In this document: in pieces, positions 1-11,709 of the stretch
Layout of the letters: each line of letters starts with the position of its first letter
How positions within the stretch are numbered: position 1 is the first letter of the stretch
The notes under the pieces: model-generated
Databases searched by the model: none
What the model was told of the DNA's origin: nothing
Seen by the model: the letters and a program-made list of their open reading frames with translations, nothing else
Assembly: GCA_025084515.1 (NCBI GenBank)
Contig: JAJAGP010000084.1
Span: 641,278 to 705,277, forward strand
Direction of reading: 5' to 3'
DNA: 64,000 bases
Origin: Ancistrus triradiatus
Taxonomy: Eukaryota; Chordata; Actinopteri; Siluriformes; Loricariidae
Program-made: the position numbers and the translations under genes

Positions 1-585
1 GGAGAGGACAAAAGAACAATTCAAATATGACAAATATTAAGCTCAGGGATTGGCTATAGAAACATAGCCGAAAATGGCCATATCTACAGGCAAGGCAAAA
101 ATTAAAAAGCTCCAATCAACTGGAACTGTGACAAACTGCCTGAATGAGGACCCAAGCTTATTTTTTTAAGGTAAGAGGTAAAAAAAAAAAAAAATCACTC
201 TTGGACAGTTACAGAAAAATCATGGGCATCACCAAGTCTCAATAACTACCAACAGACATGTCATGCCAAGAGATTATTTGGAAAAACGTCACATTCACTG
301 GAACCCTGTTCTATGGTTAGATGAAATTGAAATTTAGCTTTTTGGCAAACAGATGACTTCACTGAAAATATCCTGACTTTCACTGTTAAGTATGGCAGAG
401 CATCTGTGATGTTGTGACGTTTTCCACTAAAGGCCCTGAGAACCTCATTAGGGGTTATTAGGAATTACATCATTCACTACCTGAACATTTTTTATTTAAA
501 TCAGCCCCTCCCAGCAAACTTCCAGCAGGACAATGTCCAGATGAATACAAAATGGTTTACAGAACACAAAATCAAGCAACTGGTG
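1..585 (+). mobile_element. Decayed Tc1/mariner-like transposase relic
   Basis: No intact reading frame, but pieces of a Tc1 transposase appear in order on the plus strand. Around 318-345 the text translates as LWLDEIEI, a stop, then LFGKQ, matching the [11 protein letters not shown] block around the second catalytic Asp of Tc1 transposases. Around 515-560 it reads as FQQDNVQMNTKWF with frame damage, matching the QQDNDPKHT block. An A-rich tract near 180-195 and several stops show long decay. The left end is outside the window and the right end is cut by another repeat at about 590. Tc1 assignment is by motif only; the subfamily is unknown. Confidence 0.6.
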
Positions 586-589
586 TGAA

Positions 590-720
590 GTTTGTATGTC
601 CTCCCCATGTCTGCGTGGGTTTACTCTGGGTATTCTGGTTTCCACCCACATTCCAAAAATATGCCTTAGGTCAGCTGATCGTGGTAATTTGGCCAAGTAT
701 GAATATGTCTGACTAGTATC
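590..720 (+). repeat. SINE-like fragment with 'gtcctccccatgtctgcgtggg' body
   Basis: This short block carries the body typical of a fish tRNA-derived SINE seen elsewhere here at 30215-30515, 32924-33165 and 57240-57540: a cctccccatgt segment, a gtgggtttactc segment and a gtttccacccacattcc segment. The tRNA-like head is missing, so it is a truncated copy joined to the Tc1 relic on its left. Confidence 0.55.
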
Positions 721-1553
721 GTTGTAACCTTGCTCCTACTTTGAATAGTCATTGATGCCAATGTGTCATTAAATAAACAAAACAAACCAATAAATAAAGA
801 TGTAAAAGGAAAACACAAAGTGCTGTTTTATTGGCAAAGGGAGGTCATACAAAGTGTTAAATGCAGACGTGCCAATAATTGTAATAAAAATAATTTTCTT
901 GATTATGGATTTTTCCCTCATTCTGAATTACTTCATTTAATTACCAAAAGGTGAAGGTCACTCTAGTGGACCAATCCACACCATGGGACAAAGTATTACT
1001 GATATTGAAATAAATAACAACGCTTCCAATGTGTGCTTCATTGGTATGTTGAATAGTATCAGTACATTTAGGCACTGACTTCATCGGTAGTCGACTCTTT
1101 GTCTATTTAACGTGCCAAGGAATAACAAGGATGTTGAAAATCAGCAGAGTTCATAAGTTAAACAAACTACATCACTGCACCAACCTACAATTTCAGCGAG
1201 TGCAATATGTCAGAAGCTCATTTTTGACACACCCAAACAAGATTCAGTTTTTACAAATGTCGAGGTTTCAATATCAGTATGGAATATTAAATGAGAGGCA
1301 TTATATCAGGGAGGTATGAAAATGGAGCCATACTGATTAATGGGAACTCATAAAAACTAGCCAAACTAACTTTTGTAGCATAATTAAATAACATAACTCA
1401 AGTAGTACTACATTTGATTAACCATCAGCAGACAAAAGACAATTTTGCTAAATAAACTTTGGCATTTTTTTGGCAGCATTTGCAAGCTCCAGAGTTGTTT
1501 TGGCCTTCACACACCTCATTTAAAGCAATGCCAATCAGACAGAGCAATCTATA
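721..1553. other. Unassigned AT-rich stretch, no gene seen
   Basis: AT-rich DNA with only short open frames lacking family motifs, codon bias or convincing splice borders. I see no repeat family that I can name. Confidence 0.5.
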
Positions 1554-1750
1554 TTTACATTCACAGCATTTAGCAGACGCCCTTATCCAGAGCGACTTAC
1601 AATTGGTACAGTCTTACAATCCAAGCAATTGTGGGTTAAGGGTCTTGCTCAAGGACCCAACAGTGGCAGCTTGGCAGAGGTGGGATTTGAACCCTGGACG
1701 CTCTGGTCCAGAGTCCAGTACCTTAACCACTAGGCTACCACAGTCCCAGT
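1554..1750 (-). mobile_element. tRNA-derived SINE, copy 1
   Basis: On the minus strand the element begins with a tRNA-like head (gtggtagcctagtggttaag, then the B-box-like ggttcaaatccc). It continues through a conserved middle (gggtccttgagcaagaccc, aattgcttggattgtaagac) and ends in the tail gcgtctgctaaatgctg followed by tgtaaatg repeats. Eight copies lie in this window (also 9189, 32491, 36686, 43090, 43745, 47257 and 60131). It has no coding capacity and would have depended on LINE machinery. The family name is not assigned. Confidence 0.85.
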
Positions 1751-2528
1751 TAATCTAATAATTCTGTGCACCAAAACAGTTCAATAAAAGTCTCATCATG
1801 CCACCATTATGAGTATAATTAAAAAAAAAGTGAATCACTTGTTTCGTAGATAAATAACAGTCATTTACTAATTTACATTACAACAATTTGTGATCATAGA
1901 CTGCCAAAAGCAGCTCTGTGGGTATAACTTCCCAGTTAAAACACAGCATATGTAGTGTTTTGGAAGCTGGTCAATTAGCAAGACCATATCAGCTCATTGT
2001 TCCATATTGGTCAAAGGTGGATTACACTGGTTACTTAGTGAACCTGAATGGTCCTGCTGATAAAGCAGGTGGACCAGCATATCAAAACAAAACATATGCT
2101 AGTCTTTACTGTTTTTGGAGTTACCAGCAAATATATGAAATTCACAGCTTATGTACTTCACTTAACCACAAAGCTGTTATTCACAGAACAGTGGTCTGAC
2201 TTCATTTTTAATGTTCTGTTTAGATTCAGTGTTTTGTCTGCAAAGTTGTTTTGCATGTTACAGCTTGCAAAACATTGCTGTTATGTCTGCTTAATCTGTT
2301 CTCACTGACCAAAAAGGCTACGAAACACTTTCTAAAGGTGTAAGCTGAGGTAGAGGAGGTTGACTCACTCTAACTAGAGGTTATACCTCTGTTTCAAAGT
2401 ATGCATAGAAGAAAACTACAACATTAGATACGAGGTGAACACTTTAAGCTATTACTAGATGAGACTAGTTATCTAGGTAACATTTGCTTTGTAGTGATCA
2501 GTTACTAACAGGGCAGAATCCAATAATC
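1751..2528. other. Unassigned stretch
   Basis: Short frames at 1918-2308 overlap each other and show no recognised motif. Nothing here supports a gene or a named repeat. Confidence 0.45.
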
Positions 2529-2876
2529 CAGGTAAGAAAATCCCAGAAGTTGAATCTGTTCATCTGGACATAAGGTTTTGTGGGAGAAACGGTTCGTCAA
2601 TCATCTAAGTGACTTCTTCAGTCTCAGCTAGTTGGAAAACTTCCCAAATCTTCTATAAGGCACATTTGCATAATGACTGGTACCAGCACCATTGCATAAC
2701 AGTGGGACCGGGGATCATGGTGCTGGTACCAGTCATGGTGCAAATGTGCTGTATATAAGATTGGGGACGTTTTCCAACTAGCTGAGACTGAAGAAGTCAC
2801 TTAGATGATTGACGAACCGTTTCTCTGACAAAACCATATGTCCAGATGAACAGATTCAACTTCTGGGATTTCAGTA
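2529..2876. mobile_element. Inverted pair of Penelope-like element termini
   Basis: Two arms of roughly 160 bp face each other. The right arm (about 2715-2875) runs ggtgctggtaccagtc, tatataagattgggga, ttttccaactagctgagac, tgaagaagtcacttagatga, then cagattcaacttctgggatt. The left arm is its near-perfect reverse complement. The same string closes the Penelope-like fragment at 36190-36385, which ties this palindrome to that retroelement class. Each arm contains ctgaaga followed by a hairpin (gtcact paired with attgac) and gaacc, a damaged form of a hammerhead ribozyme core. Confidence 0.7.
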
Positions 2877-4110
2877 GAATGCTCTTGAGCCTCATCAAAA
2901 TATGATAAGCTATTTAGGCTGTTATAGCAGGTTATGTTAATTCAAATGATGGTAATTTAGTCTGTCACTAAAATGTTTGCATTCCTTAAAATGATCAAGG
3001 GCCTCCATATTTGATTTGCTTTCTAAATGCAACCAGTCCAGTGTTACAAAGAAAACCAACAGCTGGTCGACGGCTTTTTTAAAATCTGAAATTCCCGAAA
3101 TGATTTTCCCACAAATATTACTCTGACCTGCTCTCCAGTAAAGTAAAATGAACAAATGTGAAAAAGTTCTGATTGAGTATACATTTGCTAGTCGTTATGA
3201 TAATGACCTTAGACTAAAGTATCAACAATGTGTTATCTACATGGTCAATTGTAATCTGGGGTACTGTGTAACTGCAAGAATCCAACAACAGGATAGTAAC
3301 CTGCACATAAACACTCAGTAATGTACATCACATCAGCATACTCTCACTCTTGCACACACAAACACACACACAGACGCAAACAAACCCAAAACACACACAC
3401 ACACAATCTGGAGTTTGAAAGGGATTCGTTTCCCCTTTGTGTTAGGATTAAATGCCCCCAGGAAGCGGTAACTAAAGTTCACCACAATGCAACGTAAAAC
3501 CATGCGAGGTGTTCAAATGCAAATATCAGCGACTAAAACCCCAGCATGTAAGAATGCTTTGGGTTTAAACAATAGCTTGATTAAGTCCAAAAGAGTATAC
3601 TCCTGATGTCATCACATAAAATGGCTTTCAAGAACTACACACCCACTACTTTTCTAAATCGGTTCCCATAATGTCAATACAGTGCAATAACAAGTTTACC
3701 TTAGTGATTTGTTTAAAAAAGGGACACAGCAAAATGTGCCTTTCATACGCTCATGGGTCAAATTGGTCCAGAACTGTGACAATTGTGAGGGGCAGGGGAA
3801 GAGGAGATGGTAAGAGACTGCTGACAAGCATAGAGCAAATGACTCCGCTTCAGAGGTCATTTCTGTGTATGTACACACACACACACACACACCATAGTAG
3901 GGAGCTGGACTGTAGACACAGGCATAAGGTGTGTGTAGATAGTGTGGGCATATGTATGACGTCACACGTCAGTACAAAGACAGGCTGGCATGGGTGGAAC
4001 TACAATTACGTCATCGAGATAGAACACTCACTCTGACTCACAGAGAAACAAATAGTGTAGTCGTGCATTTACTCCACACATTTCAAAGTCAAGGTGAAAA
4101 AATTAAGTAG
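2877..4110. other. Unassigned stretch with short CA tracts
   Basis: Contains imperfect CA-rich tracts at about 3353-3405 and a (CA)n tract at about 3871-3891. The overlapping open frames at 3671-4036 on both strands run through the CA tract and show no family signature, so I do not call a gene. Confidence 0.5.
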
Positions 4111-4111
4111 T

Positions 4112-4896
4112 TCACGACCACCTCCACGGTTCTACACTCATTGTCCATTTCATCAGCTCAACTCTCCACACAGAGGCACTTTGAGGTTCTATAATTACAG
4201 ACTGTAGTCCATCTTTCTCTACATACTTTATTAGTCTTCGTTACTCTAATGGTCAGGACCCCCACAGGAACACAACAGATCAGGTACTATCTGGGTGGTG
4301 GATCATTCTCGGCACTGCACCGACACTGATGTGGTCGTGGTGTGGTAGTGTGTGTTCTGCTGGTATGAGTGGATCAGACAACAGTGCTGGTGGAGTTTTT
4401 AACCACCTCAGTGTCATTGCTGGACTGAAAATAGTCCACCTACCAAAAATGTCCAGCCTCCAGCATCCTGTAGGCAGCAACCTGTGGGCAGTGGTGAAGG
4501 ATTAGGGGATGACTAACACAAACAGATGAGCTCCTGTCCCCGAGTTTACACCTACAAGGTGCAGCAACAATGTGAATGTCTCTAATAAAGTGGACAGTGA
4601 GTGAACAGTGTTTAAAAACTCCAGCAGCACTGCTGTGTCTGACCCAATCGTACCAGCTCAACACACACTAACGCGCCACCACCACATCATTGTTACTGCA
4701 GTGCTGAGAATGATCCACCACCCAAATAATACCTGATCTGTGGTGACCCTGACCATTAGAGAACAGAGTAAGGGGGACTAACAACGTATATAGAGAAACA
4801 AGTGGACTACAGTCTGTAATTGTAGAACTACAAAGAGCTCCTATATGGTAAACAGCTGAAAGACTGGACAGTGAGTGTAGAAACAAAAGGGTGGTC
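4112..4896. mobile_element. Palindromic MITE, copy P1
   Basis: A long hairpin-like element. The left arm carries tctacactcattgtccattt, then gtagtccatctttctct, then a track on bidirectional 'gtgctgagaatgatccacc' text. The right arm repeats these in reverse complement, ending actggacagtgagtgtagaaac. It has no coding capacity. Related copies lie at 10315-11378, 32480-33490 and, as a fragment, about 26960-27240. Copy P2 retains an end reading actcactgatcactttattagg, which is a Tc1-like terminus also found on the relic immediately right of this copy, so mobilisation by that Tc1-like family is likely. Confidence 0.75.
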
Positions 4897-5452
4897 ATAT
4901 ATGACCGCATACATGGCAGTTCTTGGGGCGAAATGCCATGTTGATGCCAGAGGAGAATGGCCAGACTGGTTTGAGCTGATAGAAAATCAGCTCAAATAAC
5001 CACTCGTTAAACCTGAGGTGTGCAGAAGAACATCTCTGAATGCACAACATGAAAGCATGGATCCATCCTGCCTTGTATAAATGGTTCAGACTGTTGAATA
5101 TATTTCTATCGCCATTTCCCAGTAGGATAGTGCACCAGGTCAAGCTAAAATCATCTCAAACTGGTTTCCTGAACATGACAATGAGTTCACTGTACTCAAA
5201 CGGCCTCCACAGTAACCAGATCTCAATACAACAGAGCATGTTTGGGATGTGGTGAAACGGGAGATTCACTTCATGAATGTGCAATACAACAAATCTGCAG
5301 CAACTGCGTGATGCTAACATATCAGTAAGGACCAAATCCTTGAGGAATGTTTCCAGCACCTTGTTGAATCTACACCATGAAGGCAGTTCTGAAGGCAACA
5401 GAGGGTCCAACCTGGTCTTACCAAGGTGTACCTAATAAAGTGAGTGCATGTG
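4897..5452 (+). mobile_element. 5'-truncated Tc1-like transposon, 3' part
   Basis: The plus strand carries the C-terminal coding remnant of a Tc1-like transposase without an open frame: gatctcaatacaacagagca (the DLNPIEH block), a downstream gggatgtggtgaaacgggag (the LWDVVERE block) and ctgcagcaactgcgtgatgc (LQQLRDA). It closes with aggtgtacctaataaagtga, the inverted terminal sequence of this family. The N-terminal half is missing; P1 occupies that side. Confidence 0.75.
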
Positions 5453-7030
5453 TTTTTATAGTGAACAATTTTGTTGAAGGACGACATTGTGGTGAAGTGG
5501 CTAGGCCTGGACCCCGCCTGCAATGACGTAAGGACCAGGAAACCACTGGAAATAGCTGCACTTGTCCCACCCACAAACTGTACTGTGGGGGAGAAAAAAA
5601 TATGTAAATATAACACTACAGTTTGGAAAGTGCAGCACACTGTATTCAGTTTGCAAATCAGAGCCTTCTCATTTCATGCTATGGCTGAATATTCATCACT
5701 CAGCAGCTTCACTGGCCTCACCTGTCGTCGTCTCATTTCACGCCAAGTTTGAATATTTGCTAATCCCTAGCTTCACATCGTCAGAGCGCATCGCTGTTAG
5801 AGGTTAGCTTTTACCGGCTTTGAACCTGAGGTCACAAATGACTCAACTTATGAGGTAACCCTAGTCTTTCAGTCAAGTGGGTAAAAATAGCAAACAACGA
5901 TGCCTTGTGTAAAACATTTTGTTATCATAATGTACTAGGAGGGCTTGAGTTAGCAAATGTTGACTATGCTCAAATTGGCAAACGGCACTCTGGTAACGTC
6001 AGTCTCTCTCTGTCCACGGTCTCTGTCCTGTTACGCTAGAACTGCCTTAGTGTTAACCTTAAAGTAAATTACTTTATCATGTCATTTCAGCACAATGCCA
6101 CAGAATAATAAATACAAGCAGCGTTTCATTTTGTAGCGGCTGCATTTTGTACGTAAATATATACATATATTTCCGTATACTTTATAAGCTACAGTAGATC
6201 ACGTGACTTAATTTACACTGAGAACGACAGACAGTCTCTTCTTCAAGTTAGCTTCAAAACGTCATAAAAGCTGTCCAATTAGCATGTGGCCTTATTCAAG
6301 TGACTTGTTTCCATATTTTGGTTCCACATTAAGAATGTCAGTGTGAACGCTAAGCAAACCAGGACTAAAATGCAGCTACTGTATCATTTTCTGAATGTAC
6401 ACGTATTGCTGATAGACACACAGGTACCCACTGCACTCATCAGCTGCACCAGGACACCCCACCACCGCCACCATAAACGCAGAGATGTCAGTGTTCGAGT
6501 ATTTGTGCTTCTTCAAATCAGCAGTTTGAAATCTTAAAAAGGAAATGTCTGTCATAAAACCTCATTAGATATGTAGCCATTCTAAAAGTTAGGTCCAGTA
6601 CTGATACTGTACATTATTTTTAGAGGAACTGTTTATGATGTTCTCTAAAATGCTAGTGTGTTGTAAACACATTAATGTCGCGCAGGAACATCAAATGGCT
6701 GAGAATGAAATGTATTAGCCTGTATTGGCCTTTGTGAGACTGACGTACATCGGAGTGGAGATTTCAGAAACATTTAGATTCTGCCTGCATGTCGTAAGTG
6801 AAGTTTCGTGGCTATAGGGGTTCAGAGAATGGATGACCGAAGCAGAAGGAGAACCAGGGACAGAGAGTTCAATGACACTGAAGATTCAAGTCAGAGGACA
6901 GTCATATCAGCCACACAAAAGTCCATACAGACTCAAGTACTGTCTAACCAAGTTTTAAGCTTCCAAAAAAGGTGGTACAAGAAATTTCACTGGCTGCATT
7001 ATGATGCGTTGCAAAAAGGGGTTGTGTGTT
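5453..7030. other. Unassigned stretch
   Basis: About 1.6 kb with scattered short frames (for example 5471-5807 and 6808-7038) that have no recognisable motif or splice context. No tRNA, repeat or regulatory element that I can name. Confidence 0.45.
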
Positions 7031-7035
7031 TTTAC

Positions 7036-7110
7036 TAGAGATGCACCGATCGATCGACCGGTGATCAGCGTGATCGGCTGTGATCGGTGATAGGCCGATC
7101 AGCTTCATCT
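7036..7110 (+). mobile_element. hAT-type terminal repeat remnant
   Basis: tagagatgcaccgatcgatc followed by gatcggctgtgatcggtgat is the characteristic start of a fish hAT transposon end (tagagatgcaccgatc). The matching opposite terminus was not found, so this is a solo or truncated end. It may or may not belong with the transposase relic at 7835-8820. Confidence 0.5.
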
Positions 7111-7834
7111 AACGAATTCTGTTCCGTTCACATTTAGCCTACACTTGTGCACTCGTGACGCTGACAGTGGTACAAAGACAGCCACAGACATGAATAGCAC
7201 AGGGCTTTGACTAAAGTGAAGTCAGAATTCAGTTCATGTGTGTAAGCAGCTTTAAACTTAATGCTCAGCCACTCGCATGTTTGTTCCCCAGTCCCAGACG
7301 TTTAGCGCAAAGCTCTATAGTCGGTTTACTTTGGGTTCTTGTATGTCTGTGACCTGTTTTGAGTGTGCATGTCTTTTTAATAGTTAATAAAAGCTCATAG
7401 CGCGCATTTATCCCCGGGATTTAGCGTAAAAGTGTCTTTTTTGTGCATTCAATGGCTTACAGTAGTGATTTATTACTTACCGTCTTGGTTGGTATAAGCT
7501 GTGCAAAACAGTGACCTGAGTGGGGTGAGTTTCAATTCAGCGTCTTTGCTTGTACTTGTACCCTTGCACTAACTGGTCATAGGCTCTTATCTAGGCCATA
7601 ATAAAGTACAATTTGAGCAAGTTTGCAGTGATATATATTTTGTGGCCAACATCACAAAGCTAAAGCCAGTGAGACAAGCATCCAGGTAAAAGCCGACGGC
7701 TCCTGCTATCTTTCTTTAGCAATGGTATGCTGTCGATTTTTTATTCTTCGAAAACTTCCAAAATCGGAATGGGCAAGGAAATTGCAATCCCTGAATCTTT
7801 TTTTTTACTGAAGGAAAGTGTATCAAAGAAAAAC

Positions 7835-8820
7835 CAACATATTCTTTGTAGCAAAAGCAGTGCCTGTGTTCATCACTGAAGGATTTCAAAATTGGAAAAG
7901 GGTGAAGAAAGTAGTCATGAGCGGAGTCATGAAGTCTCTGTAATTGGTCTGTAATAGGGTTGGGTATCGAAACCTGGTTCCGATTTGGAACCGATTCCAA
8001 AAGTTGAAGAACCAGGTACACATTGAAATAAGAATTTCAATTCCACTTAACAGTTCCTACTACATTTTTTTCTTCCCATTTAAACCTATAAGGATAAAGC
8101 TTAACATAAAAACATTCCCTTTAGACCACAGGTTTGTCATTTCAGCAAGAGGGAATACTTATCAGCAGTAACTGAAATAAGTTTGGTGTTCCTAGGTCAT
8201 TGTTTTAGTACATTAAGCAATGTTTCCAGAATCAATAAGCACAATCGCAATCGATAAACTGCAAACACCCAACCCAACCCTACTCTTCTCAAGTGCTTTG
8301 GCAATTGTCCAGTGCTTTGGCAAATCAACAAGGAAACATCAGGCACTGGTTTGGAAAACTAGTTCCATCAAATATAGAGCAAAACGGTGACTGTCCTTGA
8401 GAGGGCATGAAGATGAAAATTGCAATTAATATCACCTCTTGAGAGACAAGGCAGAGGATGATGTAGCCCTATGGTTGCATTGGCACCAGAAAGAACACGT
8501 TAGCCCACAGATCCAGGATAAAATTCTGTCCACGATGAGCAACAGTATTGTTCATGGAATAGCTGAGATAATCACGCGTCAACCCATTCTGCATTATGCA
8601 ATTATCACTGATGGAACACATGACATTTCTGGCCAAGGACAAGAAAGCATTTTCCAGTGTTCTACTGACAATGACCTGATTCCTGCATGAAGAATTCAAT
8701 GTGCTGTGCACCTGAAACAACAGGAAAAGGCCTTGCTGGAGTTGCTAAGGATGTGCTGCTGAGATTAAATTTACCAATCCATGTTATAAACTTATGAAGG
8801 CACAGCTAATACGTCCGGAA
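7835..8820 (+). mobile_element. hAT transposase relic of the DUF4371/ZMYM1-like type
   Basis: Degraded coding blocks in order: FITEGFQNWKR near 7870-7905 (the GF.NWK signature), an ESSHERSHEVS block overlapping it in another frame near 7906-7940, then the 8439-8690 frame with DKILSTMSNSIVHGIAEII and ITDGTHDISGQ, then ETTGKGLAGVAKDVLLRLNLP near 8715-8780. These match the central part of DUF4371/hAT dimerisation transposases, in which the Asp of the DGTxDIS block is catalytic. The reading frame is interrupted by stops, a frameshift and a 327-bp nested element at 7956-8282. Confidence 0.7.
7956..8282. mobile_element. Non-autonomous DNA element with agggttgggt / acccaaccct ends
   Basis: Left end agggttgggtatcgaaacct and right end aacacccaacccaaccct are inverted. 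The body contains a ggttccgatttggaaccgat microinverted segment and no coding sequence. It splits the hAT transposase relic. A second diverged copy lies at about 13978-14990. Superfamily is not certain; hAT is the likely source. Confidence 0.65.
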
Positions 8821-9188
8821 AGCATTACGTGGCAATAGGCACCGATAAAACAAGAGTAACTGCTAGCACTTTGTGTTCACTGTGGGGCCCAGTGTACTAA
8901 CTGACTCGCACAGAGAGCTTGCTTAGCCTCTGTTACGATCAGAGGCTCGCTATATTGGGTCCACCAGTTAGGAGACTTCTCACAGTCAGGGAAGTTTAAA
9001 AACAAGTAAGCAGTGCAGGTAGAGAATATGTCTTGTACCACGATAAAACTGGTCGGTCCAACAAGGTGGGCAGGGTATGGAACAAAACCATCACAGCTGT
9101 TTTATCATAGTATGGGTCAGTGCTAGCTAGCTTGAAGAAGACGCCACCTGGTGCCTCAAACACTTCGAAGGCTTGCTAGGGCAATAAA

Positions 9189-9390
9189 GGGACTGTGGTG
9201 GCCTAGTGGTTAAAGGTGTAGGACTATGAACCAGAAGGTCCAGGGTTCAAATCCCACCTCAGCTAAGCTGCCACTGTTGGGTCCTTGAGCAAGACCCTTA
9301 ACCCACAATTGCTTGGATTGTAAGACTGTATCAACTGTAAGTCGCTCTGGATAAGGGCGTTTGCTAAATGCTGTAAATGTAAATGTAAAG
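9189..9390 (+). mobile_element. tRNA-derived SINE, copy 2
   Basis: Near full-length copy: ggactgtggtggcctagtgg at the head, B-box-like gggttcaaatcccacc, body cttgagcaagacccttaacc, tail aagggcgtttgctaaatgct followed by three tgtaaa units. It lies to the right of the hAT relic. Confidence 0.88.
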
Positions 9391-10314
9391 GCAAAACAGT
9401 GTTTGGTGTGATGCTTGCCCCACCAGTGGTTCATGAGCCACAACTTCATGAGAAGTTCAGAACACGTCATTTCAGAAGGGAACTGAAACTGATGACAGCA
9501 TGAAGGCTGCTGTTGGAGTTGTCAGGACCTCAATTAAGGTCCCCAAAATGCTTCACTGGAGGAGCTGAAGCACATCAGCTCATCTGCATAGTGAAATTAA
9601 GTCCTAGATACTGTAGATGCACAATTCACTGGACAGTTTCTGACTACGCAAAAATGTATGGACACACTTCTGAGTGGACAAATTGACGCTCATTAAAAAA
9701 AATACTCAGTATTGAATAAAGCTTTCCATATTCTGATTGAGCTACTCCTTTAGTAACAGAGGTCATTCGTGGGTTGCCTGCAAACGTACGTGGATTATTT
9801 GTGCAAGCAGAAGTCCTGGTCAGGATGTGGCAGAGAGATGTTCAATGATCTTTGCAGGCCATGCCTAAAGCTCACCCCCCATATCCCTCATCCCATGAAG
9901 AGGGCGTATATACTTCGCCTTTGCACACTTGTACTTTTCCTAATTCCACTGGTAACATACTATATCATTAAGTTGGGATTTAGTCCAGCTAAAGACTCCA
10001 GCCATTTTTTTTTCAATATGAAAAGGGAGAACTGGGTTGTTTAAAATCCAGACATTTGCAGAGATCATTTCATATCCAAGTCTTCTGGCAACAGAAATCA
10101 TTACCATGCAGTACAACGTTTAGTACTAATAATACTGTTGTACTAATAATAAACAATTATAAATATGAAGGTATTTTAGTTGCTGTTTATAGTCATTTCA
10201 CATATGCTGTTCCATACCACCACACACACATAACTAAACAGTCATAGCTGTAGTCTATAGCTACAGTGGAACCAGCCTACAGCTAGCTACCATTTTAGGG
10301 ATGTACACAACATG
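9391..10314. other. Unassigned stretch
   Basis: Short frames at 9769-10247 have no recognised domain. The stretch 9400-9600 could be more of the hAT relic but I see no diagnostic block in it. Confidence 0.4.
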
Positions 10315-11378
10315 CACTCACTGATCACTTTATTAGGTACACCTCCTTGTTTCTACATTCAATATCCATTTTATCAGTTCCACTTACCATATAAATACAC
10401 TTTGCAGGCTGTCTGTTTCTCTGCGTACTTTGTTCGTCCCCTTTACTCTGTTCTCTGATGGTCAGGAGTCTCACAGGACCACCACAGATCAGGTACTATT
10501 TGGGTAGTGGATCATTCTCATCGCTGCACTGACACTGATGTGCTGGTGTGTCGTGCTGGAGTGAATCACACAGCAGTGCTGCTGGAGTTTTTAAGGACCT
10601 CAATGTCATTTCTGGACTGAAAATGTTGGCAGCAACCAGAAATGTCCAGTCACCAGCATCCTATGAGCACTGATGAAGAGTTAGAGGATGGCTAGAGTGA
10701 CTCTGTGTATCGGACTACTTAATGTCGGTGTGGATATTTCACATTTTATTTGAACTATGACTCCATGACTTTAGTTTCATTCTTAGATTTATCATCTATG
10801 CCGCCCAAGGAGGTTGACTCCCTTTTTGAGTCTTGGTCCAGGTTTCTTCCTCATAACACTTAGGGAGTTTTTCCTTGCCACTGTCGCACTAGGCTTGCTC
10901 AATTTGGGATTGCACGTAGTTATTAGGAGATAATCTAATCTTGTAAAGTTGCTTTGAAACAATGCTCCATTGAAAAAAGCGCTATACAAATAAATCTGAC
11001 TTCACTTGACTAACACAAACTGCAACAACAAACGGGTTGCTGCCTCCAACATTACATCTACAACACGGATCAGTAAGGTACATGTCTATCAGAGTGCACA
11101 GTAAGTGAACACAGTGTTTAAAAACTCCAGCAGCACTGCTGTGTCTGATTAAATCATACCAGCAAAACACACACTAACACACCACCACATCAGTGTCACT
11201 ACAGTGCTGAGAACGATCCACCTCACCAATACAGAACAGAGTAAAAGAGGACTAAGAACATGTGTAGAGAAACAGATGGACTACAGTCTGTAATTGGAGA
11301 ACTACAACGTGCATCTATACGGTAAATGAAGCTGATAAAATGGACAATGAGTGCAGAAACAAGGGGATGTACCTAAAA
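10315..11378. mobile_element. Palindromic MITE, copy P2, with nested repeat
   Basis: The left end actcactgatcactttattagg plus tacacctccttgtttctac and the right end gataaaatggacaatgagtg, cagaaacaaggggatgtacc are inverted. Internal blocks match P1 (cactgacactgatgtgctgg on the left; cagtgtcactacagtgctga on the right). The element is interrupted at about 10784-11012 by another repeat family, so the MITE inserted first. Confidence 0.78.
10784..11012 (-). repeat. Interspersed repeat R, copy 1 (nested in P2)
   Basis: Minus-strand copy of a common fish repeat whose plus reading contains tatagcgctttttacaatgg, ctcaaagcaactttac, aggaaaaactccctaag and aaggaggtt-type text. Other copies: 16780-17005 (minus), 19770-19990 (plus) and a fragment at 61163-61245 (plus). 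No coding capacity seen; class not assigned. Confidence 0.7.
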
Positions 11379-11394
11379 AGACGACTGGTGAGTA

Positions 11395-11645
11395 TATATG
11401 CCATTCCCCCCAATGTCAAACCAACGGTTTCCCCTCCCACATTCTAAAGACCTGTAAAGTAAACTCGTGTCTCTAAACTGTCCCAGTGCGAGTACGTGAG
11501 AGTGTGTGTGTGTGTGTGCCTGTGCCCTGTGATGGATCAACGACCCTGTCCAGGGATGGTTCCCGCCTTGTGCCCTGCGCTTCCAGATAGGCCCTAGCTC
11601 ATCGTGAAGTGGACTAAGCAATAATGGAAATTGATGGACAGATGG
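11395..11645 (+). repeat. SINE-like repeat with (GT)n and gcgccttgtgccctg-type tail
   Basis: Contains ctgtgatggatcaacgaccc, gtccagggatggttcccgcc and ttgtgccctgcgcttccaga, the 3' half of a widespread fish SINE-like element, preceded by a (GT)n tract at about 11500-11518. Truncated at the head. Confidence 0.55.
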
Positions 11646-11661
11646 AATTTTGTCAAAAATG

Positions 11662-11671
11662 AATATATATA

Positions 11672-11709
<38 letters not shown>

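Noticed and set aside
3671..4036. 121-codon plus-strand frame
   Set aside because: It runs through a CA microsatellite (THTHTH), overlaps an antisense frame of similar length and has no recognisable domain.
9189..9390. tRNA-like head with A and B boxes as a possible tRNA gene
   Set aside because: No cloverleaf or acceptor stem follows; the same head and tail recur in eight copies, so it is a SINE.
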